Shown here one piece after another: positions 20,646 through 33,590 of a stretch of 64,000 bases of DNA. The stretch is from positions 49,605,797-49,669,796 of the forward strand of contig CP136061.1 of assembly GCA_032622095.1 (NCBI GenBank), in the 5' to 3' direction. The number at the start of each line of letters is the position of its first letter. The stretch's first letter is position 1. Origin of the DNA: Siphonodentalium dalli. Taxonomy: Eukaryota; Mollusca; Scaphopoda; Gadilida; Siphonodentaliidae. Below the pieces are notes generated by a model. The model was not told where the DNA came from and did not search any database. It saw nothing but the letters and a program-made list of their open reading frames with translations. A program made the translations under genes and the position numbers.

Positions 20646-21678
20646 TACCAGACCTATATGGCTATTCTCCAGTATACCAATATATATTGAAACCAAATTT
20701 CAGGCTCGTAATCTTGCATATCCACCACTTAGTCAGCCTGTTCTCGTGAACACATAATAGCGGGCTTATTTTAATGAACGAAGTGAGCTCATATTGGCAT
20801 TATTGAACCTCAATATACGCTCTATATGGACCTAAACGCGGTTTTTAAAACAGCCCGGGATTATTTCCATACAAAAAAAGTCAATATTGGCATTATTTAA
20901 TCTACCTTTTTCATCGACACGACTTACTAGATTACCGCTCTTTATAATGTGTGTTCACTGCGGCCCGCGCCATGAAACGGAACAATGGGTAAAGCTCACC
21001 ATGGGTTCATTTCATAATCAAATCAGTCCAATATGAACATATGTGAATATTTAGGTACAATATCAACCTATTTGCACGATGATATGTTGGTTTAGTACAT
21101 TAATGTTACGTAGATAATAATCAGTTCAGTAGTATACTGTTACATATGGGCACATATAACACAATTCGCTTGATCAGTTGTCCTGTTGTTATGAAATCGA
21201 TATATCTCTATCCAGCATGATCTCCTGAAATTAAACTCATAATAATGAACTTATTTCAAAAACAGAAATACCCCATATCGGTATTATTTGAATCTGAATT
21301 ATACGATAGCAATAATCGTTTATGTGGTGACCGTTACAATGATATCTCCGAGATGGTCGATGGTGCACGCACATGCGTTTCTCGGAGATGATCTTGTTAG
21401 CTTTATTTTCAAGAACAGAGACTTGTCGGTCAGCATAGCATAGCAGAGGATAATATGTGGATTGTATATAAACGCTTAATTAACATGCCGGTCATGTACT
21501 ATTCGACCAGGGACGTGGCTGTTTTGGGACTTCGAAAATAAAATAAAAGAAAGACAGAGATAACCGTCCGACTAGATTCAATTTTCTCGATGATTTAAAT
21601 TCAAACAAATTTAGTGAAAATGATGTATGTAGGTGCGTGATATATGTACTAATATTTTCATCATTTTTCCAATACATT
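20646..21678. other. No gene recognised
   Basis: AT-rich sequence with short frames only. Confidence 0.45.
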
Positions 21679-22003
21679 TAGACCCACATGAAACCTAGTT
21701 AGAAAACGTTAAATGTGGACCCACAAGAAACCCAGTTAGAAAACTCAAAGTGTAGACCCACAAGACACCAAGTTATAAAACGTAAAGTGTAGACACATAG
21801 AACACCCAGTTATAAAACGTAAAGTGTAGACCCTGCAGAAACCCAGTTAGATAACGTAAAGTGTAGACCCTCAGAAACCCAGTTGGAAAACGTAAAGTGT
21901 AGACCCTCAAGACACCCAGATAGAACACGTAAAGTGTAGACCCTCAAGAAACCCAGTTAGAAAACGTAAAATGTAGACCATCAAGAAACCCAGTTAGAAA
22001 ACG
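21679..22003 (+). repeat. 37-bp minisatellite, about 8.8 units
   Basis: Units such as TAGACCCTCAAGAAACCCAG followed by TTAGAAAACGTAAAGTG repeat nine times (the last incomplete) with 36-37 bp spacing and modest divergence. The outer units differ more than the inner ones. Confidence 0.9.
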
Positions 22004-25000
22004 TCGGTTTGTTTATTTTTGGGGTATATCGTCGTTTCTAAGAACTATTATTTAAATCATAGCACGATGTTGTCAGTTTTATGAGTGGGGGAAGACGGCG
22101 GTTAATTCACTGGGAAATTACTCCACTGCAAGTATTAACATCCATATCTACGAAATTAACCGCCAGAAATTGCCCAGATACACGAATCAGTTTAGTTTCT
22201 CTGTGCGTGGGTCACAAGTTCTCGCTTGGTAATTCGAACAAGTTTCAAGATCACTGGACGACTTATGTTGCCCAAAGCTGGGCCTCTGATTCCGAACCGT
22301 TGAATCCAGATGTGTTCGTTCGAAAATCCTAATATACATAGTACAAGGGGTTAAAAACAAAATGTGACATCCTTTGGAATTATGTCTGATTCAAGTGCAG
22401 CACGTACATGTAATTGAAAATTTGAAATTGAACTCCATTGCCCATCTCTCCATAGTAACGTCCCTACCTCGATCGATGTCCCTTTATCAAATACTGCACA
22501 ATAATGATTCCATTTTCTGGTTTCAAATAGACATGTAGTTCATGATCATAGCTTTATGACGTTCCAATATAGTAGGTTTAAACTGGAGAATGCCAATTCG
22601 GACCTTAATATTTATCAGTTTAGGTAGAGAGAGAGAGAGTATCACTAATGCACATTCACAAACGAGAAGTAAAAAAATACGGACATACCGTACGAAATAG
22701 AACCATATTTCCTTACACAAATTCAATAGAACATAGGATAAATTTTACAAGACTGCGAATAAGTAATCATAAATTTGTTATTGAAAAAGACACCACACCC
22801 AACCACTGACCGCTTTGGAACAAAGACTGTATATTTGGTAGAATTATACATCGTCTAAATATCAATAACCAATGCTTATCCGTAGACGAGACGAAATATT
22901 GCATTGCAGCTTTATGAAGTTATACATCACCATCCATTAATACCACCATGTATATACTATACTGTTAACAAATAAACAGAATAATTTAGCTGAATACTTT
23001 TAATTCATTTGTTAATGCAAAATATTAGCCGTACCCCTAATGTTTATTTACCCAGACCAACGTAATCACTTAGAAACTTTTAACTTACAGCATTATATAA
23101 ATATATCGTATCATCGAATTGAATGTAGATACATTTAGTGAAGTTGGCAACGCTTTCTTTTTAACAATTTTGGTGGGCCGTCCCCGACCTTCATTCCTGA
23201 CTTGAGCATCTCCATTTTGAGAATAATGGATACACCTCGTATGATGTAAACTGTATATTGGGTGCTAGAAAGTTTTATTAAAACTCCTCCTCTGACCCCA
23301 TCTCTGCCATGCACGGAGTCACTCATGTTTACTGAGACGGCACCATTTAATCCCATATATCATTGGGATGATTATATGTAAGTTTGGTGGAAATTAGCGA
23401 CGAATTTGGCGCCCCTATCATTTTCCACCACAAGCTCCGACAGCATCACTTTAAATGTTTAATCTGAGCAATTATCTATCTCAAATAAATATTACCCTGC
23501 TTAACCCTGTGAACCCAAGTAGATGCTTAGTTCCGTTAAATGTTATACAGTACACAATGTATACAGACAAATACTCGCAACTATAAATAAGATAACTAAT
23601 ATAGCAAACAAAGTTGACCGCATATGGTTCATATAACAAAACATTGAAACGTGACACATTTCACAAACAATACAAAACGAAATAGATTCCTCTTTTGTTT
23701 ACTTAACTAAAGATGGTGGTATCTCTCGTCTGAATCCGTTGTAACAACAAAAAACTAAACATTTTGTTCTTAATATACCCATGGAACTGGTACTGGAACT
23801 GTTCATAAGTGTTAGAAAATATGAACAGTTCAAAACAATAGTATGGAGATATAATTGATTGGATTGTCTCACAACCACACCAATACTTGTTTGTGACATG
23901 CCCTAAAACCTAGGTTCTATATAGTTTTATATAGCCCGATAGGGCTAGGCTAACCCCCAGCAATATACAGCATTACTTTATTATGTGTTACTGTCATTGT
24001 GCTATTCATGTGTGTATTGTAATTAAATTATCCTACCCTATCCTATCCAATCCTAATCTCAGAAGATGCGTATTATAGCATTTTGCATTAGGCCTTTCTA
24101 TACTAAATGGATTGTCTAATCCAGTTATAAAAGTATATATTGGAACGGTCTATTATTTGAGAAAAAATAAGCCGACAACAGATAACACAATTACAGGAGT
24201 CCAATTTACTGGAGGGAACTGTTCATATATTAAAAGGGAACTGTTAATAAAACTTTTTATTCAGTAAAATAAACTATACCAGTGTCATAACGTAGAATTA
24301 AGGTTACTAAAAACGAATCATATTCGAAAACACCAACTTATAGCGTAAAAATCGAGATTTTAATGCCTTTTTGACGTCGAAAATAATAAGGAAAAACTAA
24401 AAAGCCACTCGCCAGTTTTATGTGCACAAAGAAGCGTGACGTCAAAGTGGGAACCCAACTTTTTTTTCGGATGAGCGAATAAAACGTAAACATGTCAACG
24501 TGTTTTCTCATTTGTTTTGTTAATGGCGACTTACGATACAAATCTACTATTTTCAACAATTTGGACATTTAGAAAGTATTGATGACTGAGGTGTGTAATC
24601 ATATAATATCACGGAGTTGTGCTTGGACTATACGTTGGACGCTGTTTTGAGAATTTTCGATGAATATTGTGAATTGGATATTCGATTCTGGACAGTGGAG
24701 GTTGACGTTTCGCAATTGAAACAAATTGACACTTTTATTGACAGATTTATGTTTTAGAGGAATGTTTATCAACCAAGAATCAAAATTATTGGACTTTAAT
24801 GTGCATAGAACAGTAGTCTGCAGTTTTCAACACATTCTTGGTGGAAAAAGATTCTAAAACTACGATGGGAATTTGGGAAGTAAATCACCTATTTTCGATG
24901 TTTTTTTTCCGATGGTAATCCGACGTGGGCCGTATTCAACAATGCCAGCAAGGAGCTGATGCTGAACTCTTCCAATTTGATGATTATTTATTATAATTAA

Positions 25001-25088
25001 TATATATTTTTTAACCATTTCGCTTGTATATATTCTCCAAAATCAGTTGGACAGGTGTGGGTGAACAACCGATATATACTGTACATAC
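22004..25088. other. No gene recognised
   Basis: Includes a short GA microsatellite (22625-22640), a run of CCTATCC-type repeats near 24030-24050 that could be the tail of a decayed retroelement, and several short frames. A 73-codon minus frame at 23135-23356 has no family match that I recognise. Confidence 0.4.
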
Positions 25089-25821
25089 AATAATAGCCCG
25101 ATCGAGTTAAAATAGATTCATTGATCGGTCTTCCTGGCACATTGCTCACTGTTGTATTGTAAGAGGGGAGACCTCTAAATTGCTTGAACATTGTTTAAGA
25201 ATTTGTAGATGTTTATATTGAATATTCTCAGTAAATAATTATTCTGTTTGTTTCAAAAGAAATCAGAATAATTGTTATTGTTTGCAAGTACTAGTATTGG
25301 TTGAAAGATAATTATAGAACAGTTTAGATTGACTCCCCTCTTACCAGATGCATGCTGACTGTGGAAGACCGATCGGTCTATTCACAGGAGCTTGGAATTT
25401 TGTCAAAACCCCTCTTTTATTGGCGGAACCACCACCCGGGGCCATAGGCCACGGAAGGAACGAAACAACAAATTGTTGACACCCATATTGAACTCAACTG
25501 TATTCCTACAAAAAATATGTTTTCACTAAAAACTTTTGGTACCTCTTACACCTTAGATGCCAATCTACAACATTCCATAGTTATATTTTTTCCAGTTCTT
25601 CGAAAACCTCACTTTATTTCGGTAATGTACATGTATTGTAAATTCACCAACAAGACAAATCCGCGACATCGTCATCACCCGTTTCAGAATCGGAATGACA
25701 AACGACACAAAACCATTTTTGTAGGCCTATGGCCCCGGGTGGTGGTTCCGCCAATAAAAGAGGGGGGTTTGACCAAATTCCAAGCTCCTGTGGTCTATTT
25801 AAGCACTTCCAGGCTATTATA
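25089..25821. mobile_element. Outer inverted-repeat element containing a hAT-like insertion
   Basis: The left end TAATAGCC...TTGATCGGTCTTCC (25091-25137) matches in reverse the right flank made of GGAAGACCGATCGGTCTATT (25363-25382) plus the sequence after the inner insertion (ggctatta at 25812-25819). TAAGAGGGGAG and its complement follow inward. Removing the inner element leaves about 315 bp. Confidence 0.5.
25383..25791. mobile_element. hAT-like MITE with 8-bp target duplication
   Basis: Ends are CACAGGAGCTTGGAATTT and the reverse complement of ACAGGAGCTTGGAATTTGG. They extend about 85 bp inward through CCTCTTTTATTGGCGGAACC and CCACCCGGGGCCATAGGCC. GGTCTATT flanks both sides (25375-25382 and 25792-25799). 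8-bp duplications are typical of hAT elements. No transposase is present. Confidence 0.72.
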
Positions 25822-26172
25822 GATCACTCGGTGATTCACCCAGGTTCGTTGGATGGCTCAAACGATGTTTCCTAAGAAATTTATATATACCCTTAATTTG
25901 AACCACACAGTTGATTGTTTCGTACCATATTTTGTTGTCATTTCACACCATATACATTTGTATGTTTCGTTGGTTCCCACAAATGGTAATTGGTCAAGCA
26001 TATGCAGCGTACCATGTGAAAAATTATTTTAATTTTGTTAACTTAATGAAAGCGAACATGTTTACGATTTAAAGTTACGTGATGGTGACAACCCGACAAT
26101 TACATGTAAACATATTTCTTTCTTTTTTTGCGAAAAAAAATTAACAAACTGAAATTGTGGCAACAAAGTTAA

Positions 26173-26436
26173 AGATACATAATCCGAATTAACGCTTGCA
26201 TATTACTATTTCCTTGGCTTCGGGGGTAAACATATTTGATTCTAGTCGAGGAACCCACCCGTGTTGAACAAAATGTTGATAAATAACAGGTTTTGGGCAA
26301 TTGTTTACTATTGTTGACTGGTTAGCATATTTTTTTTGGGCCATTAATCGATTCTGATAACCGAAGCGGCATTTCAAAAAAATGTTTGTTGTTGGAATTT
26401 GATAACATGGGAACCACCGAATCGGTTTGAGTACCT
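26173..26436. mobile_element. TTAA-flanked MITE (AGGTACTC family), copy 2, inverted
   Basis: TTAA at 26169-26172 and 26437-26440. Compared with copy 4 the inside is reversed: TTGGCTTCGGGGGTA, then GTCGAGGAACCCACCC near 26215-26260. The right end is GGTTTGAGTACCT. Confidence 0.65.
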
Positions 26437-26789
26437 TTAATGTTATTTAAAAACAATCATACGGTATACTCAATGGTACACATTGTCGAAATGATACATG
26501 TACTGGTATGAAATGTCCAGAACCCTGGTGCGAAACATCTCTATGTCAAACTTCTATGGCACTAAATGTCCAACCTATGTACAACCTATTGGCTGTTCAG
26601 TCCATTGCACATTATAATTTATTTCCAAATAAAGGTAATACTAAATATTAAATATATGGCTTTCCAACATGGCATAATTCTATTTCACTGTTAAATAATG
26701 CATAGACAATGATTTTTTTGTGATGTCACTCATTTGAAAGAGTTTTCCATAGTACACTATTACTAAGAGGCAAACTAATTAATGTTATG

Positions 26790-27415
26790 GATAGGGTATT
26801 ACTTGGTTGGTTTGATATTATAGGCCTGATTTCAGCCCTCGGTAACCTCATTTCAGCCTTCGACCTTCGATGTCAGGCTGATAGTGATATGAGGTTACCT
26901 TAGGCTGATATCAGGCCTGATATCAAACCAACAAAGAAATGTCCTCTAATTATTATATAACTAGCAGAGTGATCAGTCGTAGCCCAGGTTGATGCTCCCA
27001 CTTTTTTACTCTGACCCCAATACCATCACTGTATACATTTCTAATCTGCACCATTATGACGATTATCTTTCTCATAAGAAATAACAAATTAATAGATACG
27101 TGTAGGGTATTACATGTACTTGGTTGGTTTGAATATATAGGCCTGATTTCAGACCCCTCGGTAACCTCATATCAGCCTTCGATGTCAGGCTGATAGAGAT
27201 ATGAGGTTACCTCAGGCCGATATTTGGTCTAATATCAAACCAACCAAGTAATATCCTCTAAATATTATGTAACTAGCAGGGTCGTTACCCATGTTAATGC
27301 AGTGTGGTATTGTTTTGCCCCTCCCACTTTTTGTCCCTTACCCCAATACCGTCAAGTGCTGTATACATTTCTAATCTGCACAATTATGTTGATTATCTTT
27401 CTCGTTAGAAATTGC
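26790..27415 (+). repeat. Tandem pair of ~310-bp units, each with a palindromic core
   Basis: Unit 1 (26790-27095) and unit 2 (27103-27415) align throughout. Shared blocks are GGGTATTAC, TTGGTTGGTTTGA, a palindrome around GATGTCAGGCTGATA with GGTAACCTCAT / ATGAGGTTACC arms, then TAACTAGCAG and TATACATTTCTAATCTGCAC. Each unit can fold into a hairpin of about 130 bp. Confidence 0.75.
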
Positions 27416-28494
27416 CCCTGTTAGACCCATTTGGAGCCACCTAGAAGGTCCCTCGTGAATCGTGAATTAATATAGAATAGACATTCACAAATATAGGTAT
27501 AGATAAAGATTTTTTAAGACGTTCCCAGACCCCTGTGGTTGTAAATAGAATGCACTCAGAGATTCTGACTTCAAACTTGTGCCACCTTCTAATTTACATG
27601 TACCGGCATACTACCGGTAGTATTGCTTGATAAGTTGATAGACATGTGTTGATTTGATTTGGGTTGAAAGATTAGAAAATCAGTGCCCCCCCTCTCAAAA
27701 TTATCATTTAAGGAATAATCTTGGTTTTTAATGTAATTACAGTTTAAAGATGGTCTATCTCACCCTAAACCAAGTTTTATATGCAGCAGTTTCCTGAAAT
27801 ATGTATGAAGTATTAAAAATAATAAATTTGAATTGAAAACCCCTGTCCGGAAATGCTTCTATCTGATAATATTGATTTTTATTTTATATTCTCTGGTATA
27901 TTAGATACATACACATGAACAACTAATTTGGGACATTTTACAGCTCGCAAAAATGTTTGGAGTGTAGCAAGTGGGAGAACTCTATCTCAGATCGCCTGAA
28001 AGTTTTATGACAATACGGTTTGTTGTAAAAATAGTAACGAAAAATATGTCCCAATTGATAATCACATTATATAAGAAATTGAATGCCCTCATAGTGGTGA
28101 ACATCTACATGTATACCAAATTTCATTGATATCCAAGCAGTTATTAGCACTACTGTTCAAGTTATGCCCTGAACAGCCATCAGACGGATGGACAGACAGG
28201 TGCAAAACAGTACACCCCCCTTTTTTAAAAGGGGGTATGAATATCGATAATTGATATAAGCATTTCCTGACATGTGTCTTTGACTCGATTTTATTATTTT
28301 ATACCCTGGCAATTATAGAAAACATATTTAGGAAGCTATAGATAAAAACCCATCTTCAAATGCTGATCACAAACTGATAATAAATCAGTGTTTGTGATTC
28401 GGTATAAAGCCTTTAGACTCTACTGTTCAGACTTTTCTGTTTACAGCTACCGGTATAATCTTGTGTGCCAAATACAACTGCAGGGTGGAATATT
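27416..28494. other. No gene; possible decayed repeat tail
   Basis: At 28080-28240 the sequence runs TACCAAATTTCATTGATATC, GACGGATGGACAGACAGG, then a CCCCCC-TTTTTTAAAA-GGGGG hairpin. This arrangement is common at the ends of interspersed repeats in invertebrates. The rest shows nothing. Confidence 0.35.
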
Positions 28495-28740
28495 GCGGAT
28501 GAAGATGGATAATTCTAAAATCAAGTGGTAATAATAACTTGATTTTAGAGTTATCCATCTTCATACGCAATTCTGACCTACGTGTTTTTGGGCCACAAAC
28601 AATAGAAATAATAAACTTCAAAAATTTATATCTGATCACTCGGAGTGTTGATGAGTCGGTTCCTCGACTCGAATCAATATTTTTTACCACCGAAGCCAAA
28701 GAAATAGTCATTTAGGAGCATCAGATCGGATTGAGTACCG
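28495..28740. mobile_element. TTAA-type MITE (AGGTACTC family), copy 3, with a hairpin
   Basis: The right end reads GGATTGAGTACC before TTAA at 28741-28744. The family core (GGTTCCTCGACTCGAATC, then CCGAAGCC) is present. The left part is a 71-bp hairpin whose arms contain GAAGATGGATAATTCTAAAA and TTTTAGAGTTATCCATCTTC. The second arm is ordinary family sequence, so the first arm is an inverted duplication of it. The original left end is lost. Confidence 0.58.
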
Positions 28741-28744
28741 TTAA

Positions 28745-29184
28745 ACAATTATTTTTGTGTCTAGACTTGATTACAAAGCAAGTTTTCGCAATTGACATGC
28801 TTAAAATTGATATATGCATGGGGAAATGTAACCATCGTTGTCTACATGCCCCGTGTGCGCAACATCTCAAATGAAAAATCCAGTCTCTTGTACTAGTATT
28901 TGTAATTAAACTATTTGTATAGCATTTGTTATTTAAATTTAGAACAGAGCCATAATTTTGTTTAAATGTGCAGATCTACATGTATGGTAATAAGGCTTAA
29001 GCATCGTGCAGGGTGGATTTTTCTCATAAAATTAATAAATAAACATAGGTACAATTATTTGGCACACAAGAGTAGGCACTTTGCTGGAGTCTGGTGATGT
29101 TAGATGCGGATAGTCTAAATGGTCAGCGTCTGGTTGTTCCCCTTGCAGAGGAGATATAAATGGGTACACGACATTTTGGATCGT
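28745..29184. other. No gene recognised
   Basis: Short frames only. Confidence 0.45.
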
Positions 29185-29430
29185 CTTAATTCGTTTCGTA
29201 CCATATTTTTTGTAGTTTCCCAACATATGTTTTGTAGTTTCGTACCTTATTGTTTGGTCGTTTCGCACCATGTTGGAAATCAATTCGTTTTTTGTTCATA
29301 CCAATGATACCATATCACTATACATGTACATGTATGTCACACCATAGGGAAACAAATAAATGATTTTCTGCAAAGTACGAAATAAAAAAAAGTAACCAAA
29401 AAATATGGTATGAAACGACCATGGTATCGG
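29185..29430. repeat. Short repeats around TTTCGTACCATATTTT
   Basis: TTTCGTACCATATTTTTTG-like units occur three times at 29190-29270. In reverse they appear as AAAAAATATGGTATGAAACGA at 29396-29415, forming a loose inverted repeat. A similar unit lies at 25918. Confidence 0.5.
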
Positions 29431-30066
29431 ATAGTGAAATAATGAAGAAGTCACTATAGTTGTATATCATTTATATGGTCACAATATATATAATGGAACG
29501 TGAAAGTTGATATGACATCTGTTCTGTTCGACTTCAGGTGTACTCAATTTATACTCCGGCAATGTTCAGAATCCTATCCATTGATAATCCAACGACACTG
29601 GTATGAAGCGTCTAGAACTTAGAATCCATATTTAATATAATTATAAATCCTTCAGACATTCAGTGTTACCGATCTCCAGAATCAACAACTGACTGTTCAA
29701 GGCGGTTCCACTCAATGGTTGTTTTTAAGAAGTCATTGTAATGACTAATGAGTAATGTACAGACTACAGTGCCAGTACGCAGTTGATCGAACGATTCTCT
29801 GATGGTGCTGTTAGCACTTGTTACACACCTCCTAAGTTCTCCACCAGATTTTGACAGACACTCCCTGCCACACTGGGGACATTAACAGTACTAACACTCA
29901 CACTGACATTGAATAGGCCTACTGGTAGTCGAAAATCTACGGGATACTAAAGATATAGTAAATTTTGGACTAGCCTATTGCAGTACTGGTAGTGATGCAG
30001 TCCTCAAATTTGGTTGCTTTATTTTCCTTGTCTTCTTCGAATTTTTTTTTTAGAGTTAGATGTAGA
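29431..30066. other. No gene recognised
   Basis: AT-rich, short frames only. Confidence 0.4.
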
Positions 30067-30356
30067 TTATTCATTTGTAGAATAACAATCAATTATCATG
30101 ACAATCGTCGTCAACAATGAATGACATTGATAATTGGATCGATTCAATGATTGTTGACACTGTGACTTGGTGAATTTAAATTTTAAGTCTATCTTCGTCG
30201 GCTGGTTCGTGTAAAATGGGCCAATATTCAAACGCAAGCCATCAAAGGCATCTTCAGTATCTGCCATAGATGCAGTATCCTCCGCAACACGTAACTCGTC
30301 GTCATTTTCGTGATCAGAGTCACTTTCAGACGCGGAAATACCGTGTGCAGAAGCCA
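30067..30356 (-). CDS. Possible first exon with acidic N-terminus, unknown protein
   Basis: The frame starts at an ATG at 30356 in a good context (AAAAATGG) and runs 96 codons to a stop. The N-terminal part is acidic and Ser-rich (SASESDSDHENDDELRVAED), then DAFDGLRLNIGPFYTNQP. After about residue 60 the composition changes to what could be intron read-through, but I see no clear donor site. Upstream on the same strand lie CACGTG (30417-30422 region) and TGACGTCA, which would suit a promoter. It could be the first exon of a host gene whose other exons are elsewhere. The family is not recognised. Confidence 0.35.
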
Positions 30357-30379
30357 TTTTTCGTAAACAGTTCGTCCGC

Positions 30380-30425
30380 AGGGGTAAGTCCCACGTTGAC
30401 GTCACGGGTTTTGCGGTCACGTGAC
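30380..30425 (-). promoter_or_regulatory. E-box and CRE-like sites upstream of the 30356 ATG
   Basis: Read on the minus strand, TCACGTGACC is followed by GTGACGTCAACG, both within 70 bp of the ATG. They match the E-box (CACGTG) and CRE (TGACGTCA) cores. Function is inferred. Confidence 0.3.
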
Positions 30426-30851
30426 TCGAGCAAAATCAGCTAAGAAATAATAATCGATTTTTAAAAAGTCGCTAAAAACACGTTTATCGATAAAATTATA
30501 TCTATTTTTGTATTGGATGTTATATTTGAACCTTATTCACACCAAACTAGCGATATAACATTGAAATGATAAACATTTAACAGTTCCCATTTAAGTTCAA
30601 CAAACGACGTATGGTCTAAACATTTCCTATGGGAAAGCTACTCGGCAATGAGGATAGCACAGAAATGGTTAAATCATTGCAGTTGTCATCTTGTTTGGTG
30701 TTGTCTGATAATAATAATGTATAAAGTTTATAAAGCACCTTATCCCATGAGGACCAAAGTGCTCAATGATACAACAAATGACAGTTATATAAATACTCTC
30801 ATATATGGCCACTCGCAGATCTCGTACACATTCAAACACATACGCATGTAC

Positions 30852-32092
30852 TAGGGATCTGCGAATCGGGGATTTTGCATCGAATCGAATCTCGATATCG
30901 AATATCCTTCCTGACATCGACATCGAATCAAATCTCGAATCAGCTAGTGATTGACATTGTCTACCATTGTGTCTTTCAGTGTATCATGACAAAAAACTGC
31001 AAAATTCACTAGATACTATATAGAAATGCTAATCTCCTTAAACATCTATTGGAACTTGTGTTTTTGTTTAGGAAAAATCATGACATAGGCAAGTCACTCT
31101 CAGTCTCATGGAGGGTTTTTGATATGTTGCATTGAATTTCTATCTAGCTGTGTCATGGCGAATATGACACAAGAAGTGACAGTAAGACACTTGAAGACAG
31201 TTCAATCAACGTATCACAAACCCCGTGGAATGGAAGTCACTTGTCTACATTATTTAATAAAGATAATACAGATTTGACACCATGTGTACACCATTTGGCT
31301 ATATGAGTGGTGTAGTCCGATACCAATGGCTGTTATCTGTTAAACTGTTCACCCCACAATAGATCAAACAACTACATCACATATTCACAGTAGTTGTCTT
31401 CACGGAGGGGGTTCCAGAAAACAGACACAAGTTACAAGTGTTAAATTTTATTAACAAGATTCAACGGATCGAAACTTGGTGTAACACGCTCGATTTCTCG
31501 GGAAACAGAAACTGAAAGTAGGAAATTTATACGAATTTGTCGCAGATAACAGGTCGAACGTGATGACGTCATTTAAAAACGTAACAGACCGATTGTTCTA
31601 TGTAATGTTGCTCACCGTTTCTGTTCATTCCAATGTTTTGTCGCTCATAACGGCGGCTGACATTGAATTTTATTCATATAATCTGAATTGGATATATGAA
31701 GTTCTAAACATAAGGTAATCAATTGAGTTCCGCATCTAGCGATCACGCACCGTGCAGACAATTTACATAGTGTCGATACGGATTACAAATATATGCGGCG
31801 TTTGATCAGCATCACGGGTTGCGATCGAAGCACATAATTTGCATAAGCACGTCTATTCTGAACGGCATACATTCAAAATTACCTACTTTGGCTAATTTGG
31901 CAACTTTGTGCTTCAATTTTTGTGAGCTCAGGTCATTTAGTATGTGTTATATAGACGCAAAAAAAAAATGAGACAACACCAAAGTAACACTGATTCGAAA
32001 ATATCCGAATCAGCGGACCGATTCGGTGTCGATCACGAATCAGGTGCCAGATATCGACATCGAATCGAATCTCGAATATTCGCAGGTCCCTA
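30852..32092. mobile_element. hAT non-autonomous element, 1241 bp, perfect 8-bp target duplication
   Basis: Begins TAGGGATCTGCGAAT and ends in the complement of TAGGGACCTGCGAAT. GCATGTAC flanks both sides exactly (30844-30851 and 32093-32100). The YARNG-like end and 8-bp duplication identify the hAT superfamily. Subterminal regions at both ends are dense in TCGAATCGAATCTCGA-type repeats, likely transposase-binding sites. No transposase frame remains. A lone related end lies at 56675. Confidence 0.85.
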
Positions 32093-32144
32093 GCATGTAC
32101 ACACAATACCTACAATGAAATAAATCAAACCATTCATATAAAAA

Positions 32145-32665
32145 TCAAAATGAAGAGTGCATTGTATAAAACAAAGCAGGAAAGATGTGGCTAGCTTTGG
32201 TCGTCGCCGTCATTGCCATTGTTACGTTTAAAAAAGATACGTTTTGAGTTCTGTTTTGAAAGATTCCAAAGTAGCAACATTCCTGTGTAAGCGGGAGTGA
32301 ATTCCACAGTTTTTGACAGCAGCATTCAAAAGATCGATGACCATAATTAACAAGGTCACGTTCGGGGAAAACAAGTAATATTTTATCAGCAGACCTTAAG
32401 TCTGGTTTACCAGTTACATAGCATGAAAGAAGAGATTTCATAATGTACAGGGAGGGGCGAGAGACAGTCAAATTTCTTGCAACATAAGACAACAAATGTA
32501 TAGCCAATACGGGCTTGAATTGGTATCCAGTGCAGTTCTTTCAACATTGGTGTCAGGTCAGAAAATGTGGGCCTCTTAAGAAACATACGAGCAGCAATGT
32601 TCATCACACGTTGAAGTTGATCAGATTATGTCTTTGGTAAGCCGGTCAGAAGTAGGTTACAAAAG
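32145..32665 (-). pseudogene. CR1/L2-type LINE reverse transcriptase, C-terminal remnant
   Basis: Minus-strand frames together give the conserved C-terminal part of a CR1/L2-like LINE ORF2. LLLTGLPKT is followed by a stop, then NIAARMF, LKELHWIPIQARIGYTF, and, in another frame, RSADKILLVFPERDLVNYGHRSFE and LWNSLP. A frameshift separates the halves near 32430-32500, and an in-frame stop lies near 32622. The catalytic domain is absent, so this is a truncated dead copy. Confidence 0.78.
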
Positions 32666-33460
32666 TCATTCTTGGAAAGAACAAATGTCGAAACAAGATC
32701 TTTAGCAGCATCGGTGGTTATGAATGGCCTGATGTGAGAAATTGTCCTGATATCAAGAAATAGACTTCTGCATAAATTAATAAGATGAGAAATTCCGCAT
32801 GTTAAATGAAATTAAATTATTGCCTACTAAATTATAGTTACAACACAAGGGCAGACTTAGAATAATCAATGCCAAAACATTTCGTTTAACAACGTGTTTG
32901 CTCAATACTCATTGATGGGTGAATAACTCATGTATTACATGTATATATCGTCTGTTTATATATCACGAACATGAATAATAAACGATTCCACATTTATACT
33001 TTTATAACTGAGTGGGATAATCCATTTAGTCAAGAACGGGCTATAGTATGTCCGTCGAATAATCTCATTTATTACATGATCCTATCCTTATTCCATTCAA
33101 TATATCCATTATATAAATTGTGATATTAAACGTTCGTTTGATAACAGGTAATAGTGCCAGGTGACCTTTGACTTCCAGTTTGTCGTCTGTTTACATTACG
33201 TACGCTACATCTCAAAATACTATGGCATCCAATATTTTCCAACACGCTCTAATGAATAAAGAGTTTGAAAAGTTATTTCATTAAATATCCGCCAATAAAT
33301 ACGTCACAAAGTCTTTATTTAGCTGGGACTATTTCTGGGACGCATAGGTACATGAAACGTCATCACGTGCATTATAGAAGCCGATGTTAGTTTCACGTCC
33401 CATTTGTTGAGTTATGTATCATTTATCGATGTTTTGGATCATGTAATACATAGAATCTAA
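32666..33460. other. No gene recognised
   Basis: May include more decayed LINE sequence next to 32665; otherwise nothing seen. Confidence 0.4.
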
Positions 33461-33478
33461 AACTCGTTCCAAGTTTAT

Positions 33479-33578
33479 AGCGGAATTTACAAAACTCGTT
33501 CATTAAATTAGGTATGGACCTCGCCAAAGGCTCGGTCAAGACATAATTTACTGGACTCGTTTTGTAAATTCCGCTAAA
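33479..33578. repeat. Inverted repeat, ~22-bp arms
   Basis: TAGCGGAATTTACAAAACTC pairs with its complement at 33556-33578, around a loop of about 55 bp. Confidence 0.6.
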
Positions 33579-33590
33579 AAATAGGGACTC

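Noticed and set aside
21679-22003. CRISPR array
   Set aside because: Continuous 37-bp tandem units without unique spacers.
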